DNA of 64,000 bases from Pasteurella oralis (GCF_002850605.1 NZ_NXGB01000001.1:372001-436000), one strand, 5' to 3'; positions 30,634 through 39,857 are shown, numbered from the stretch's first letter. The notes: a model not told the origin generated them from the sequence alone. Numbers and translations are program-made.

Positions 30634-32601
30634 ATGCGATTATTTATAGCGGAAAAACCAAGTCTTGCACGTGCGATAGCAGATGTATTGCCAAAACCAC
30701 ATCAACGTGGTGATGGTTTTATTAAATGTGGTGAACAAGATTATGTGACTTGGTGTGTGGGGCACTTGCTTGAGCAAGCAGAGCCTGATGTTTATGATCC
30801 TAAATTTAAACAATGGCGTTTAGAACATTTACCTATTATTCCTGATAAATGGCAACTGATTCCACGTAAAGCAGTATATAAACAACTGAAGATCGTAGAA
30901 AAACTTATTCATCAAGCGGATCTATTAATCAATGCAGGCGACCCTGATCGTGAAGGGCAATTGTTAGTAGATGAAGTGTTTAGTTATACACAATTAAGTG
31001 TGGATAAACTGAATCAAATCCAACGTTGTTTAATTAGTGACTTAAATCCTAACGCAGTAGCAAAAGCAGTCAATAAATTACAACCAAACCGTCACTTTAT
31101 CCCTCTTGCTACATCTGCGCTCGCGCGTGCACGCGCTGATTGGTTATATGGTATTAATATGACACGTGCTTATACGATTCGTGGTCGGCAAGCTGGTTAT
31201 AATGGTGTGCTTTCTGTCGGACGTGTACAAACGCCTATATTGGGGTTGATCGTACGTCGTGATCTGGAAATTGAAAATTTTAAGCCCAAAGACTTTTATG
31301 AAGTACTAGCACATGTCCAGCCTGAAACACCTGAAAAAGTGACCGCACTTTCTGAGCAAGAACGAGAAAATATTCCTGTATTTAAAGCGTTATGGCAACC
31401 AAGTAAAGCCTGTGAAGACTATCAAGATGAAGATGGACGAGTACTGTCATTAGGATTGGCGGAAAATGTAGTTAAACGCATTACTGAACAGCCTGCGGAA
31501 GTAGTGGAATATATCGATAAGCGTGAAAAAGAAACTGCGCCATTACCTTATTCTTTATCCGCTTTGCAAATTGATGCAGCTAAACGTTATGGTTTATCGG
31601 CGCAAGATGTATTGGATATTTGTCAACGTTTATATGAAACACATCGCTTAATTACTTATCCTCGTTCTGATTGTCGTTATTTACCAGAAGAACATTTTGC
31701 TGAACGATTTCATGTATTAAAAGCAATTTCAACGCACATTAATGAATATCAACCTTTGCCAGATATTGTTCAGCCTGAACAAAAAAATCGTTGTTGGAAT
31801 GATAAAAAAGTAGAAGCGCATCATGCCATTATTCCAACAGCAAAAAATAGATTGGTGAATTTGACGCAGCAAGAATGGCAAATTTATCACCTCATTGCGC
31901 GACAATATTTAATGCAATTTTGTCCTGATGCGGAATATCGCAAAAGTAAAATTACTCTCAATATTGCTGGTGGAACATTTATTGCACAAGCACGAAATCT
32001 ACAAATTGCGGGTTGGAAACAGCTTTGGGGGAAAGAAGATGAGGATGAGCAGCAAGAACCTTTATTGCCAGTCGTCAAAAAAGGACAGATTTTGTTTTGT
32101 AAGCAAGGTGAAATTGTGAGCAAAAAAACACAACCGCCAAAACCTTTTACTGATGCAACATTGTTGTCCGCAATGACTGGAATTGCACGTTTTGTTCAAG
32201 ATAAAGAATTAAAGAAAATTCTACGTGAAACAGATGGACTAGGCACAGAAGCTACTCGAGCTGGCATTATTGAATTGTTATTTAAGCGGGGATTTTTATA
32301 TAAGAAAGGGCGTAATATCCATAGTAGTGAAACGGGGCGAATTTTGATTGAAGCTTTGCCTGATATTGCTACACAGCCTGATATGACTGCACATTGGGAG
32401 TCCCAATTAACAAGTATTAGCCAAAAAGAAATGAGTTATCAGCAATTTATGTCCGCATTAACTCATTCTTTGCCTGAATTAATGCGCTATGTTAATTTTG
32501 CTGCATTGAGACAATTAAGCCAAGTTGCCGCGAAGACAGCTCAACATTTACCTAAAAAACGGAGAAGTACGATTAAAAAAAATGAAAAAACAGATGATTG
32601 A
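30634..32601 (+). CDS. topB: DNA topoisomerase III
   Basis: TopB is a type IA topoisomerase that unlinks single-stranded regions and decatenates replication intermediates. The 655-residue product begins with the Toprim domain ([20 protein letters not shown]; acidic motif [15 protein letters not shown]), and the active-site tyrosine is in [13 protein letters not shown]. The decatenation loop and [21 protein letters not shown] follow, and the lysine-rich C terminus ends [15 protein letters not shown]. There is no zinc-finger tail, as in the E. coli enzyme. Confidence 0.96.
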   Translation: MRLFIAEKPSLARAIADVLPKPHQRGDGFIKCGEQDYVTWCVGHLLEQAEPDVYDPKFKQWRLEHLPIIPDKWQLIPRKAVYKQLKIVEKLIHQADLLINAGDPDREGQLLVDEVFSYTQLSVDKLNQIQRCLISDLNPNAVAKAVNKLQPNRHFIPLATSALARARADWLYGINMTRAYTIRGRQAGYNGVLSVGRVQTPILGLIVRRDLEIENFKPKDFYEVLAHVQPETPEKVTALSEQERENIPVFKALWQPSKACEDYQDEDGRVLSLGLAENVVKRITEQPAEVVEYIDKREKETAPLPYSLSALQIDAAKRYGLSAQDVLDICQRLYETHRLITYPRSDCRYLPEEHFAERFHVLKAISTHINEYQPLPDIVQPEQKNRCWNDKKVEAHHAIIPTAKNRLVNLTQQEWQIYHLIARQYLMQFCPDAEYRKSKITLNIAGGTFIAQARNLQIAGWKQLWGKEDEDEQQEPLLPVVKKGQILFCKQGEIVSKKTQPPKPFTDATLLSAMTGIARFVQDKELKKILRETDGLGTEATRAGIIELLFKRGFLYKKGRNIHSSETGRILIEALPDIATQPDMTAHWESQLTSISQKEMSYQQFMSALTHSLPELMRYVNFAALRQLSQVAAKTAQHLPKKRRSTIKKNEKTDD

Positions 32602-32717
32602 GTGAAATACCACCAAATGATGTCATTTTTCATGAAAAAACTTGCAAAATGTGTGGATGTCCGCTAATATCCGCACGTTATTTTCAATGCTAATTTGCGA
32701 ATGTAGAGAAGAGTATA

Positions 32718-33065
32718 ATGTATCAAGCACTATTAATTGGTTATCTATTAATTTCACTTGCTGTGATTGTTCTGATTTTACTTCAACAGGGTAAAGGTGC
32801 AGATGCAGGTGCATCTTTTGGTGGTGGCGCGTCTGGTACTATCTTTGGTTCAGCAGGTTCAGGTAACTTCTTATCTAAAATGACTGCAATTTTAGCAACA
32901 GCATTTTTTGTTATTAGTATTGTGATTGGTAATATCAACTCACATCGTAACAATGTGAAGCAAGGTGCTTTTGATGATTTATCTTCAACGGTTGAACAAA
33001 TTCAACAGCAACAAAAAGTAGAAGCGCCAGCTGTTGAAAGTAAAAATAGTGATATTCCTCAATAA
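32718..33065 (+). CDS. secG: protein translocase subunit SecG
   Basis: SecG is the small third subunit of the SecYEG channel. The 115-residue product shows two membrane helices (residues 3-22 and 53-74) with the conserved [30 protein letters not shown] loop between them, and a Gln/Ala-rich tail. GAGAAGAG precedes the ATG. The tRNA-Leu(GAG) gene follows after 20 bp, as for secG-leuU in E. coli. The other translocase genes secD, secF and yajC are also in this window. Confidence 0.96.
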   Translation: MYQALLIGYLLISLAVIVLILLQQGKGADAGASFGGGASGTIFGSAGSGNFLSKMTAILATAFFVISIVIGNINSHRNNVKQGAFDDLSSTVEQIQQQQKVEAPAVESKNSDIPQ

Positions 33066-33085
33066 ATTAAAAAGAATTTAAATTT

Positions 33086-33171
33086 GCTCTGGTGGTGGAA
33101 TTGGTAGACACGCTATCTTGAGGGGGTAGTGTCCATAGGACGTGCGAGTTCAAGTCTCGCCCAGAGCACCA
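33086..33171 (+). tRNA. leuU: tRNA-Leu (anticodon GAG)
   Basis: An 86-base cloverleaf: acceptor arms GCTCTGG and CCAGAGC, D-loop GGTAGAC, anticodon stem CTATC/GGTAG with loop TTGAGGG giving GAG, a long variable arm typical of leucine tRNA, TTCAAGTC T-loop and an encoded CCA. It decodes CUU and CUC and probably shares the secG transcript. Confidence 0.97.
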
Positions 33172-33184
33172 AATAGATTTATTT

Positions 33185-33216
33185 AGGCTAGAATTTTTAG
33201 AATTCTAGCCTTTTTT
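33185..33216 (+). terminator. secG-tRNA-Leu terminator
   Basis: GGCTAGAATT (33186-33195) pairs with AATTCTAGCC (33201-33210), followed by six T. Confidence 0.93.
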
Positions 33217-33302
33217 GTCGACTTTAGTTTAGTAATAAACTAGTTTGTGATATGGCTAAAATTTGATAAAATTTAATGAATTAAATAAAGGTGGAAATGA
33301 AT

Positions 33303-33854
33303 ATGCAAAGTATTTCATCGGAAGAACTTGAAGCAATCCGTGGGCAGATGTTGAAGTTTGCAGAATTACAGATAAAAGATCCAGTTTTAGCTGAAGACAT
33401 TGTGCAAGAAGCATTTGTTAGTGCATTGAAAAATATAGAGAGTTTTAAGCGACAATCTGCATTAAAAACATGGATTTTTGCTATCCTGAAGAACAAGATT
33501 ATTGATTATCTACGTGTTAATAATCGCTTTGTTGTAGAAAGTGATTTAGTAAGTGATGAAGATGAAAATAGTTTCTTTGAAAGTGGTCGTTGGAAGAAAG
33601 AATATGCGCCATCACGTTTACAAGAAGATGAAAATACAGTTTATTCAGAGCAATTTTGGGCATTGTTTGAAGTTTGTTTGACTCGTTTGCCTGCAGTACA
33701 AGCTAAAGTGTTTATGATGCGTGAATATTTAGAATGTACTACAGATGATATTTGCTCGTCTGAACAAATTACAGTGTCTAATTTACATGTATTGCTCTAT
33801 CGGGCGCGTTTACAATTGCAACATTGTTTGACAACAAAAATGGGGGAGAGATAA
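33303..33854 (+). CDS. ECF-type RNA polymerase sigma factor
   Basis: The 183-residue product is a two-domain sigma factor. Region 2 spans about residues 10-75 (MLKFAELQIKDPVLAEDIVQEAFVSALKNIESFK, then LKTWIFAILKNKIIDYLR, the -10 recognition helices). Region 4 spans about 120-180 (LTRLPAVQAKVFMMREYLECTTDDIC, then a helix-turn-helix SNLHVLLYRARLQLQ). I prefer the ATG at 33303 because GGTGG lies eight bases upstream; ATG 33297 and GTG 33291 are possible. The next gene begins directly after its stop and encodes a likely anti-sigma factor. From context I infer that its targets include the hvf operon that faces it 0.5 kb away; the sequence does not prove this. Confidence 0.9.
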   Translation: MQSISSEELEAIRGQMLKFAELQIKDPVLAEDIVQEAFVSALKNIESFKRQSALKTWIFAILKNKIIDYLRVNNRFVVESDLVSDEDENSFFESGRWKKEYAPSRLQEDENTVYSEQFWALFEVCLTRLPAVQAKVFMMREYLECTTDDICSSEQITVSNLHVLLYRARLQLQHCLTTKMGER

Positions 33855-34049
33855 ATGAAGTATTGTTTCAAAGTAACTAAATTAATTTCAGAGTCTCATG
33901 AAAGGCAACTCTCATTTGCGGAAAGTGTTGGGGTACGTTTACATCGTTTAATGTGTCCAAGATGTGATAATTTTGGTAAGAACTGTGAAAGCTTAAGTCA
34001 AATGATGAAAGATTTTGCTACAGAACAGGATAAAGCAGAAAATAAATGA
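33855..34049 (+). CDS. small zinc-type anti-sigma factor (ZAS-like)
   Basis: The 64-residue product contains HRLMCPRC (His30, Cys34, Cys37), the Hx3Cx2C signature of zinc anti-sigma proteins, with a further cysteine in KNCES. It has no membrane segment, so it would be cytoplasmic. Its ATG abuts the sigma-factor stop (TAAATG), so it is translationally coupled, as is usual for a sigma/anti-sigma pair. In this family thiol or metal stress ejects zinc and frees the sigma factor. That it binds this sigma factor is inference from motif and position. Confidence 0.78.
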   Translation: MKYCFKVTKLISESHERQLSFAESVGVRLHRLMCPRCDNFGKNCESLSQMMKDFATEQDKAENK

Positions 34050-34077
34050 TCAATGTTGTTATATTTAAAGTAAGAGG

Positions 34078-34106
34078 AAGTCTAGCTGTCGCACTAGGCT
34101 TTTTTA
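34078..34106 (+). terminator. terminator of the sigma/anti-sigma pair
   Basis: AAGTCTAG (34078-34085) pairs with CTAGGCTT (34094-34101) with one G-T pair, followed by T residues. Confidence 0.75.
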
Positions 34107-34506
34107 TTGCATAAATGATAGATGATTTCGTTGGATAGTGATTTTAGCAAATATAATTTGCTCATTTTGTGCTTATTCAATAAAGACTCACATTAAGAGA
34201 GTAGTAGCTTGGATTAGTGCTTTCAGAAATCTATATAACCTATATTTCAACACAAATAAGAGTAAAAAAATAGTTTGTTGCGTTCTGCAATTAGCATGTT
34301 CAAGTTGTTAGTAGTTAAATTGTTAAAGACGGCATTTAAAAAGTGAATAGTATTTTCAGAGAAGTTACTTTTGTGGTATTGAATTGCTTCATAAGTTTTT
34401 TCTTTATGATGATTATTAACTTTTCAGCAAAATTTTTATGTGTTTTTTATTTAAGTAAAACCGTTTAAGGCGGTGACTATTTTCAGCGAAGATAGTTTTC
34501 AGTTGT
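34107..34506. other. 400-bp spacer between the converging operons, no gene seen
   Basis: This stretch is AT-rich with no frame having a credible ribosome site, no repeat family and no strong hairpin apart from a 5-bp ACTAT/ATAGT pair near 34480. Confidence 0.6.
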
Positions 34507-34550
34507 AATAAAAAAGTGCGGTAAAAATTTTGAAAATTTCGACCGCACTT
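34507..34550 (-). terminator. hvf operon terminator (uptake-word pair)
   Basis: AAGTGCGGT (34514-34522) and ACCGCACTT (34542-34550) pair around an AT-rich inner stem, followed by a T-run on the minus strand, 36 bp behind hvfC. Confidence 0.88.
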
Positions 34551-34586
34551 AGAATTAAGTCCTTTTAAAATCAGCCTTAGCTGAAT

Positions 34587-35303
34587 TTACCCTTCCATTG
34601 GATAAATTACTTCTGCATTTACCCATTTAACCCAAGCTTGTTCCAATAAGGGTTTTAATGGTTCACTATCATCAATAATGGTACTTAATGCATTTAGCAG
34701 ATTTTCTAAGGATATCGTTTGTTCTGCAAGATAAGTAAGTAACCAGAAATCAAGCTCTGATAATTGTTGCTGATTTACTGCGAAATCACTATCTCGCCAT
34801 ACAATAAGCTGGCAAGGTGTTTCTGCAAAGGTAGCGAAATCACTAGATAAAAAATCAACGTCATAGCTTTTTAGAAAGGCTGTTTTTGATAAGCCCATTT
34901 CTGTATTTCTATCCCATACAAATGTCTCAGGTACGGTAGTGGTGACAACCTCAGCAAGTAGCTGTGTATTTTCAAAATCCATTAACGCAAGGACATTGGC
35001 ATTGAATACTTTTCTTTGTTGGCAAAAAGTAAGAAACTCGCCTGCAATATCTTGGAAATAAGGAGAATGCGCCTTGCCTTCTCTGACAAAGGTTTCTTTT
35101 ACTTCTTGCCAAGCATCTGCTGCAATATGGCGAGGTGCCTCAACAAAACAACGATCAATAAAACTAAAAGTATTGTTGCGTACTAAACGCGCATAAATAG
35201 CTAAACGATTGGGTGCATAATTATTAAGCGGATCTGCATTACCTAAACGAACGGCTTGTGCCAACGCATTTTGTGTTTTTACAAGATTTGATTTAGGCTG
35301 CAT
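34587..35303 (-). CDS. hvfC: HvfC-like partner of the DUF692 enzyme (DUF2063 family)
   Basis: The 238-residue product shows the N-terminal DUF2063 features: [44 protein letters not shown], then the [15 protein letters not shown] segment. In H. influenzae HvfC binds the precursor HvfA and is needed with HvfB for its modification. I start at the ATG at 35303 ([11 protein letters not shown]), behind AGGAAAATCGTT. It overlaps the end of hvfB by 11 bases, so the two are co-translated; the longer frame lies inside hvfB. Confidence 0.87.
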   Translation of the reverse strand: MQPKSNLVKTQNALAQAVRLGNADPLNNYAPNRLAIYARLVRNNTFSFIDRCFVEAPRHIAADAWQEVKETFVREGKAHSPYFQDIAGEFLTFCQQRKVFNANVLALMDFENTQLLAEVVTTTVPETFVWDRNTEMGLSKTAFLKSYDVDFLSSDFATFAETPCQLIVWRDSDFAVNQQQLSELDFWLLTYLAEQTISLENLLNALSTIIDDSEPLKPLLEQAWVKWVNAEVIYPMEG

Positions 35304-36213
35304 AACGATTTTCCTGCATTGGTTTCGCATATTTTTGCTGTAATTTCGCAATATGCTCAACTTCCGCATATAATTCAGCAAATGGTGGAAAATTAAAATC
35401 ACGCTCTAATAATGTCGGTGGAATTTGTGGTAAGCGTTGGTAAGTGTATTCTAATAAATCCCAAACACTCCCTTTAACGGCTTCTCCATGCGTATCCACT
35501 AAGAGTTCAGGTAAATGGCGATATTCACCTTTTACTTTGTTAAAAGATTCACCCGTTTCTTGGATTGGCTTCGCAGCTGCGTGTTCTTCATCATGACCTG
35601 CAATGTGAATATAATCTACACGTTTTACATCCACTTTATCAAGGAATACATAAGGATTAAGTAAACCATGATTGACGCCATTCACATAAATATTATTAAC
35701 ATCTAAGTGAATCCCGCAGTCTGCTTCTTGAGCAATGGCATTTAAGAATTCAACTTCGTTCATTGTACTTGTTGGTGAATGTAAGTAGTAAGACGTATTT
35801 TCAAGTGAAATACGTAACCCTAAAAAGTCTTGTACCTCACGAATACGCTGTGCAACGTGTTTAACTGCTTCATCTGTGAATGGCATCGGTAATAAATCGT
35901 AAAGATGACCTTCACATTCACAATAACTCAGATGCTCAGAGAAAAAGACTGAATTATATTGTGTCATCAATGTTTTAATGCCTTTTAACAATTCACGATC
36001 TAAAGGAGCTTGTCCACCTAGAGAAAGTGATAATCCATGTACTGCTAATGGAAAACGTTCAGCAGCCTGATCAAATTTATAGCGTGCTGCACCACCCATT
36101 TTTATCCAGTTTTCAGGAGCGACCTCCATGAATTGAATTGCATTTTCTGTTGGAAGTGATAAAAAATCATCGGCTAAGTCGCGACGATAGCCCAATCCTG
36201 CACCTTTTAACAT
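35293..36213 (-). CDS. hvfB: HvfB-like multinuclear non-heme iron enzyme (DUF692)
   Basis: The 306-residue product is a DUF692 TIM-barrel protein. Metal-ligand segments of the family are visible: [53 protein letters not shown] and LVDTHGEAV. In nontypeable H. influenzae HvfB with HvfC converts cysteines in EGKCG motifs of HvfA to oxazolone/thioamide pairs that bind copper. I start at the ATG at 36213 ([13 protein letters not shown]), with GGAG eight bases upstream. It follows hvfA by 64 bp and overlaps hvfC. Confidence 0.92.
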   Translation of the reverse strand: MLKGAGLGYRRDLADDFLSLPTENAIQFMEVAPENWIKMGGAARYKFDQAAERFPLAVHGLSLSLGGQAPLDRELLKGIKTLMTQYNSVFFSEHLSYCECEGHLYDLLPMPFTDEAVKHVAQRIREVQDFLGLRISLENTSYYLHSPTSTMNEVEFLNAIAQEADCGIHLDVNNIYVNGVNHGLLNPYVFLDKVDVKRVDYIHIAGHDEEHAAAKPIQETGESFNKVKGEYRHLPELLVDTHGEAVKGSVWDLLEYTYQRLPQIPPTLLERDFNFPPFAELYAEVEHIAKLQQKYAKPMQENRYAA

Positions 36214-36277
36214 CGTATTGACTCCATTAATTTTGAAAAAGCGCTGGTGCAAAAAACGTTACACCAGCAAAATAAGA

Positions 36278-36571
36278 TTATTTAGAACCGCATTTACCTT
36301 CGCCACATTTGCCTTCACCAGCTTTTGCTTTTTTATGGTCATGTGCGCCGCATTTGCCTTCACCACATTTACCTTCGCCAGCTTTTGCTTTGTCGCCATG
36401 TGCGCCGCATTTACCTTCGCCACATTTACCTTCACCAGCTTTAGTCTTCATGCATTTGCCTTCTACGCATTGCTCAGCTTTATCTGCCATTTTAGTTTCT
36501 GCGCTTACTGGTGCTGAAACTGCCATAGTTAATGCGCCTGCTAATGCTGCTAAAGTTGCTAATTTTTTCAT
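36278..36571 (-). CDS. hvfA: HvfA-like ribosomally made, modified metallophore precursor with EGKCG repeats
   Basis: The 97-residue product has a signal peptide (residues 1-24, ending PVSA) and a mature part rich in Lys, Gly and Cys. After an EGKCM at residues 37-41 come three tandem units of KAGEGKCGEGKCG, joined by AHGDKA and AHDHKKA. This gives six EGKCG motifs and eight cysteines (35, 40, 50, 55, 69, 74, 89, 94); histidines in the linkers could add ligands. In H. influenzae EGKCG cysteines are modified by HvfB/HvfC and bind copper. AGGAGA precedes the ATG. It is the second gene of the operon, 39 bp behind doxX. Confidence 0.93.
   Translation of the reverse strand: MKKLATLAALAGALTMAVSAPVSAETKMADKAEQCVEGKCMKTKAGEGKCGEGKCGAHGDKAKAGEGKCGEGKCGAHDHKKAKAGEGKCGEGKCGSK
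36288..36443 (-). repeat. in-frame tandem repeats inside hvfA
   Basis: Three copies of an approximately 39-base core start (plus-strand coordinates) at 36288, 36348 and 36405, periods 60 and 57 bp, that is 20 and 19 codons. Each core encodes AGEGKCGEGKCG. The copies differ mainly at third codon positions, so the array is not brand new. Confidence 0.9.
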
Positions 36572-36610
36572 ACTTAAATCTCCTATTATTAATTGTGTTG
36601 AACTAAATGA

Positions 36611-37072
36611 TTAAAGGAACTTCAACCAATTTTTGGTTGAAAATTTTCTCTGTAATAGAGAGTCTAAAGAAAGCATCCCTGCTCCTTGCGTAAATAATGG
36701 TAGTAGTGCCACTAAGTAAATTAATGCCATTTTGTAACCATTGCTACACACGTTATAACCTGCTCCAGTATGTACGGTATACCATGCAACAGCGGTTAAA
36801 ATTGCTAAACTTAAAGTGCTAAAACGAGTTGCTAAGCCAAGTACAAGAAATATTGGTAGTAATAATTCTGCACTCATTGCTAATAGCCAGCTCAAATCTG
36901 TTGGCAGTAAATTGAATGGGAATGGAAAGCTATCTTGTACTTCCATAAACCAGTTCTCTCCATTCAACTTTTCCATACCTGATTCAAAAAACTCCCAAGC
37001 GAGAAAAAGGCGTAAACCTAACAAGCCAATCCCTGTGCTTACTGCTTGAAAATAACATTTCTGTTTATCCAT
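36611..37072 (-). CDS. DoxX-family membrane protein, first gene of the hvf operon
   Basis: The 153-residue product has four predicted membrane helices (about residues 12-30, 57-78, 82-102, 113-133) and the DoxX pattern GLRLFLAWEFFESGMEKLNG near the front. DoxX proteins often accompany DUF692/DUF2063 modification operons, and some act in quinol or sulfur redox chemistry. The role here is unknown; supplying electrons for peptide modification or handling the product in the membrane are guesses. AAGGATAAAAACA precedes the ATG. Two ECF-type promoter candidates lie 30-135 bp upstream. Confidence 0.88.
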   Translation of the reverse strand: MDKQKCYFQAVSTGIGLLGLRLFLAWEFFESGMEKLNGENWFMEVQDSFPFPFNLLPTDLSWLLAMSAELLLPIFLVLGLATRFSTLSLAILTAVAWYTVHTGAGYNVCSNGYKMALIYLVALLPLFTQGAGMLSLDSLLQRKFSTKNWLKFL

Positions 37073-37104
37073 TGTTTTTATCCTTATAAATCCGTTTACG
37101 TTGA

Positions 37105-37134
37105 ATTAGTCGAATTAAAAATGTTTTTCTTACA
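37105..37134 (-). promoter_or_regulatory. proximal ECF-type promoter candidate of the doxX-hvfABC operon
   Basis: On the minus strand TGTAAG (37134-37129) and CGACTAAT (37112-37105) are 16 bases apart, ending about 33 bp before the doxX ATG. A CGA/CGTC-type -10 is usual for ECF sigma factors. The same pair with the same spacing occurs 72 bp upstream. Confidence 0.65.
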
Positions 37135-37176
37135 ACTTTTTTTAATTTTTCTTATTGAATTTCCTTATTCTGGGGT

Positions 37177-37206
37177 ATTAGTCGCGCCTATTATCTTTTT
37201 CTTACA
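37177..37206 (-). promoter_or_regulatory. distal ECF-type promoter candidate of the doxX-hvfABC operon
   Basis: On the minus strand TGTAAG (37206-37201), 16 bases, then CGACTAAT (37184-37177). The first box lies in a 22-base perfect direct repeat (37196-37217 and 37124-37145), while the 16-base spacers differ in their second half. So both boxes are kept while the DNA between them is not. Confidence 0.65.
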
Positions 37207-37217
37207 ACTTTTTTTAA

Positions 37218-37435
37218 AAAATTGTGTTATATCGAAAATGAGTAGAGAAAAGCTAAGTGCGGTCAGTTTTGATGCAGTTTTTATTATGGTTGTCATTCTC
37301 AATACAATTGGTTATCAATATTAAATTTATTAAGTATTTCTTCAGTTTTGTTTGTTATGTTTGATTTTGATTGAGATTTGTATGCTTATTTTGTGTACAA
37401 TTGGATGAATTGAGCGAAAAAGTGCGGTGTGAAAT
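37218..37435. other. rest of the doxX/qseB divergent spacer
   Basis: This AT-rich stretch has uptake words near 37256 and 37420. The second one runs into the qseB start, so its GCGGTG may double as ribosome site. No further gene is seen. Confidence 0.55.
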
Positions 37436-38107
37436 ATGCGAATTTTATTAATAGAAGATGATACGCTGATTGGTAATGGGATACAGACAGGGTTAACTAA
37501 ATCAGGTTTTACGGTGGACTGGTTTAACGATGGAAAAATGGGATTAGAAGCAGTGAAAAGTGCACCTTATGATGCAGTCGTGCTTGATTTGACTTTACCA
37601 AAAATGGATGGGCTTGATATTTTGCAAATTTGGCGCCGAGAAAAATATGACGTACCAGTATTGATTTTGACAGCACGCGATACTTTAGATGAGCGTATTA
37701 CTGGATTACAACGTGGTGCAGATGATTACTTATGTAAACCTTTTGCCTTGGCTGAAGTTGTTGCGCGCTTGCAAGCGTTGATTCGCCGTCGTTATGGACA
37801 AACTAATCCTGTAATTGAACACAGTTTAGTGAAGTTCGATCCAAATCAACGTAAAGTATTTTTAAAAAATGAAGAAATATCACTGACAACAAGGGAATAT
37901 AAGTTGCTTGAATTATTTATGCTCAATAAAGAGCGTGTTCTAGCTCGTACATTAATTGAAGAAAAATTGTACACTTGGGATGATGAAGTGAGTAGCAATG
38001 CCCTTGAAGTGCATATTTATAATTTACGCCAAAAATTAGGTAAGCAATTTATTCGTACAGTACATGGTGTTGGGTATGCATTGGGGAAAAATGATGACGC
38101 GCTCTGA
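37436..38107 (+). CDS. qseB: two-component response regulator, QseB/FirR type
   Basis: The 223-residue OmpR-family regulator has a receiver domain with the acidic pocket [10 protein letters not shown], the phospho-acceptor Asp51 in [12 protein letters not shown] and the lysine in DYLCKPF. The winged-helix DNA-binding domain follows ([30 protein letters not shown] to VHGVGYALG). It is close to E. coli QseB; the H. influenzae homologue is known as FirR of an iron-responsive pair. The uptake word ending GCGGTG lies at the ribosome-site position. It overlaps qseC by about 17 bases. Confidence 0.93.
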   Translation: MRILLIEDDTLIGNGIQTGLTKSGFTVDWFNDGKMGLEAVKSAPYDAVVLDLTLPKMDGLDILQIWRREKYDVPVLILTARDTLDERITGLQRGADDYLCKPFALAEVVARLQALIRRRYGQTNPVIEHSLVKFDPNQRKVFLKNEEISLTTREYKLLELFMLNKERVLARTLIEEKLYTWDDEVSSNALEVHIYNLRQKLGKQFIRTVHGVGYALGKNDDAL

Positions 38108-39491
38108 ATCATTGGAAAAAAGGGTGATTTCAAATAAAAGTTTGCGTTTTCGTTTAATTCTTGTGCTGTCATTGACTGCATTAGCGACTTGGCTTATTTC
38201 CACAGCCGTGGCTTGGCTTCAAGTTCGCAAGGAAGTTAATGAACTATTTGATGCGCAACAAGTACTGTTTGCACAACGTTTAGCTTCGTCGAATTTACGT
38301 AATATTTTAATTGAGAATAGAGCCTCAAAGTATCAGCCAGTGAAGTTTAAGAAAGTCGGTTTTGATGATGACGCGCTTGGTTTTGCAGTATTTACACAAG
38401 ATGGCAACATCTTATTAAGTGATGGTCATAATGGCGATAATTTTATTTTTACGCCTAAAAAAGGTTTTTCAGTAAACCATATTTTAGGTGATGATGATAA
38501 ATGGCGTATTTTTTGGTTACCTGTAAATAATGGGCGTCTAGTCATTGCTGTAGGGCAGGAGCTAGATTATCGCAATGATTTAATTAATAAGATGGTATTT
38601 GGTCAAATGTGGATTTGGTTTGCTAGTTTGCCTTTCTTATTAGGGATTATTGTTTGGGTAGTCACGCGTGAATTACAAAGTGTAAGACGGGTCAGTGAGC
38701 AATTAGAACAACGTAGTCCAGATGATAATACTTTAATTGCAACAGCACATTTGCCGAAAGAAATTTTGCCATTAGTACAGAACTTAAACCAATTTTTTGA
38801 TCGTACGGCAACGATGTTACTGCGCGAACGGCGTTTTACTTCTGATGCAGCACATGAATTAAGAAGCCCTTTAGCAGCACTACGGGTTCAAACAGAGGTG
38901 GCACAAATTGTTGGTGATGATGCTGCGTTGCGACAGGAAGCGCTAGAGAATCTAACTAAAGGAATTGATCGTGCGAGCCAGTTAATTGACCAATTATTAA
39001 CGCTTTCACGTTTAGATAATTTAAATGAATTAGAAAGTGTTGAAAATGTAGATTGGCAAGCTTTAGTCACTTCATTAATAGGAGAGCGATATTTTGCTGC
39101 ACAAAAACGTCAAATTGAGTTGCAATTTGAATTGATTTCTAAGCCTGCAATTATGCAAGGACAACCATTATTATTATCTTTGATGGTGCGTAATTTGATT
39201 GATAATGCTATTAAATATTGCCCAGATGGCAGTACAATTAAAGTGATTTTACAGCGAGATAGATTATTAATTGAGGATAATGGTGAAGGGGTAAGTGAGG
39301 CTGATTTAGTGAAATTAGGTCAACGTTTTTATCGTCCTGCGGGGCAGAATGATAAGGGCAGTGGGCTGGGGCTATCGATCGTACATCGTATTGCGGAATT
39401 ACACCATTATCAAGTACAGTTAGAAAATGTAAAAAATTCGCAAGGCATTATTAGTGGATTTAGCGTTTTGATTTTATTTGATAAAACCTAG
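38091..39491 (+). CDS. qseC: sensor histidine kinase, QseC/FirS type
   Basis: The kinase has one membrane helix near residues 20-40, a periplasmic sensor domain with [22 protein letters not shown] (E. coli QseC is very similar there) and a second helix near 165-190. Then come the histidine box [17 protein letters not shown], the N-box [10 protein letters not shown], and the G-boxes IEDNGEGVS and [10 protein letters not shown] start at the ATG at 38091, behind TTGGGGA, inside the end of qseB; a second ATG follows directly. It is the cognate partner of QseB. Confidence 0.93.
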   Translation: MMTRSESLEKRVISNKSLRFRLILVLSLTALATWLISTAVAWLQVRKEVNELFDAQQVLFAQRLASSNLRNILIENRASKYQPVKFKKVGFDDDALGFAVFTQDGNILLSDGHNGDNFIFTPKKGFSVNHILGDDDKWRIFWLPVNNGRLVIAVGQELDYRNDLINKMVFGQMWIWFASLPFLLGIIVWVVTRELQSVRRVSEQLEQRSPDDNTLIATAHLPKEILPLVQNLNQFFDRTATMLLRERRFTSDAAHELRSPLAALRVQTEVAQIVGDDAALRQEALENLTKGIDRASQLIDQLLTLSRLDNLNELESVENVDWQALVTSLIGERYFAAQKRQIELQFELISKPAIMQGQPLLLSLMVRNLIDNAIKYCPDGSTIKVILQRDRLLIEDNGEGVSEADLVKLGQRFYRPAGQNDKGSGLGLSIVHRIAELHHYQVQLENVKNSQGIISGFSVLILFDKT

Positions 39492-39584
39492 AAAGAGTGA
39501 TTATTTGATTTTTATTATTGGTTATAATCAAGACACATTTTTACTGAATTTTATTCACTTAATTCTTAAAGAGGAAAAAACATA

Positions 39585-39794
39585 ATGAAAATCAGTGCAA
39601 GAAACCAATTGAAAGGTAAAGTTGTTGGCTTAGAAAAAGGAGCAGTAAATGCGGTAGTGAGTATTGATATTGGTGCGGGTAACATCATTACTTCCACAAT
39701 TTCTCTTGCTGCGGCACAAGAATTACAACTTGAAGTCGGCAAAGAAGCTTATGCGATTATCAAAGCAACTTCTGTTATGGTTGGCGTTGAGTAA
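39585..39794 (+). CDS. mop: molybdopterin/molybdate-binding Mop protein (molbindin)
   Basis: The 69-residue product is a single TOBE/Mop domain: MKISARNQLKGKVVGLEKGAVNAVVSIDIGAGNIITSTIS ending KATSVMVGVE. Such proteins form hexamers that store molybdate in the cytoplasm, and H. influenzae has a close homologue. AAAGAGGAAAA precedes the ATG. It is monocistronic, ending at a strong bidirectional terminator. Confidence 0.93.
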   Translation: MKISARNQLKGKVVGLEKGAVNAVVSIDIGAGNIITSTISLAAAQELQLEVGKEAYAIIKATSVMVGVE

Positions 39795-39809
39795 TTTCTG
39801 TTTAAGTGC

Positions 39810-39846
39810 GTAAAAAAGCCTTGTAGATACAGTCACAAGGCTTTTT
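39810..39846. terminator. bidirectional terminator between mop and smpB
   Basis: AAAAAGCCTTGT (39811-39822) pairs with ACAAGGCTTTTT (39833-39844), with A and T runs outside. Confidence 0.93.
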
Positions 39847-39857
39847 TAATTGTTATT

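Noticed and set aside
33855..34049. Anti-sigma frame as a chance small frame
   Set aside because: Rejected as chance because it abuts the sigma-factor stop and has an exact Hx3Cx2C motif; kept as a gene.
36288..36443. Regular repeats resembling a CRISPR array
   Set aside because: The spacers are themselves repeated and in frame, the whole stretch is coding, and no cas gene is present.
36218..36614. Two plus-strand frames antisense to hvfA
   Set aside because: They are the mirror of the hvfA repeats and show only Ala/Pro/Ser/Phe repeats; hvfA has a signal peptide, a good ribosome site and partner genes.
37046..37324. 92-codon plus-strand frame over the doxX promoter region
   Set aside because: It is low-complexity Phe/Leu-rich sequence from AT-rich DNA, begins inside doxX on the other strand, lacks a ribosome site, and covers the better-supported promoter repeats.
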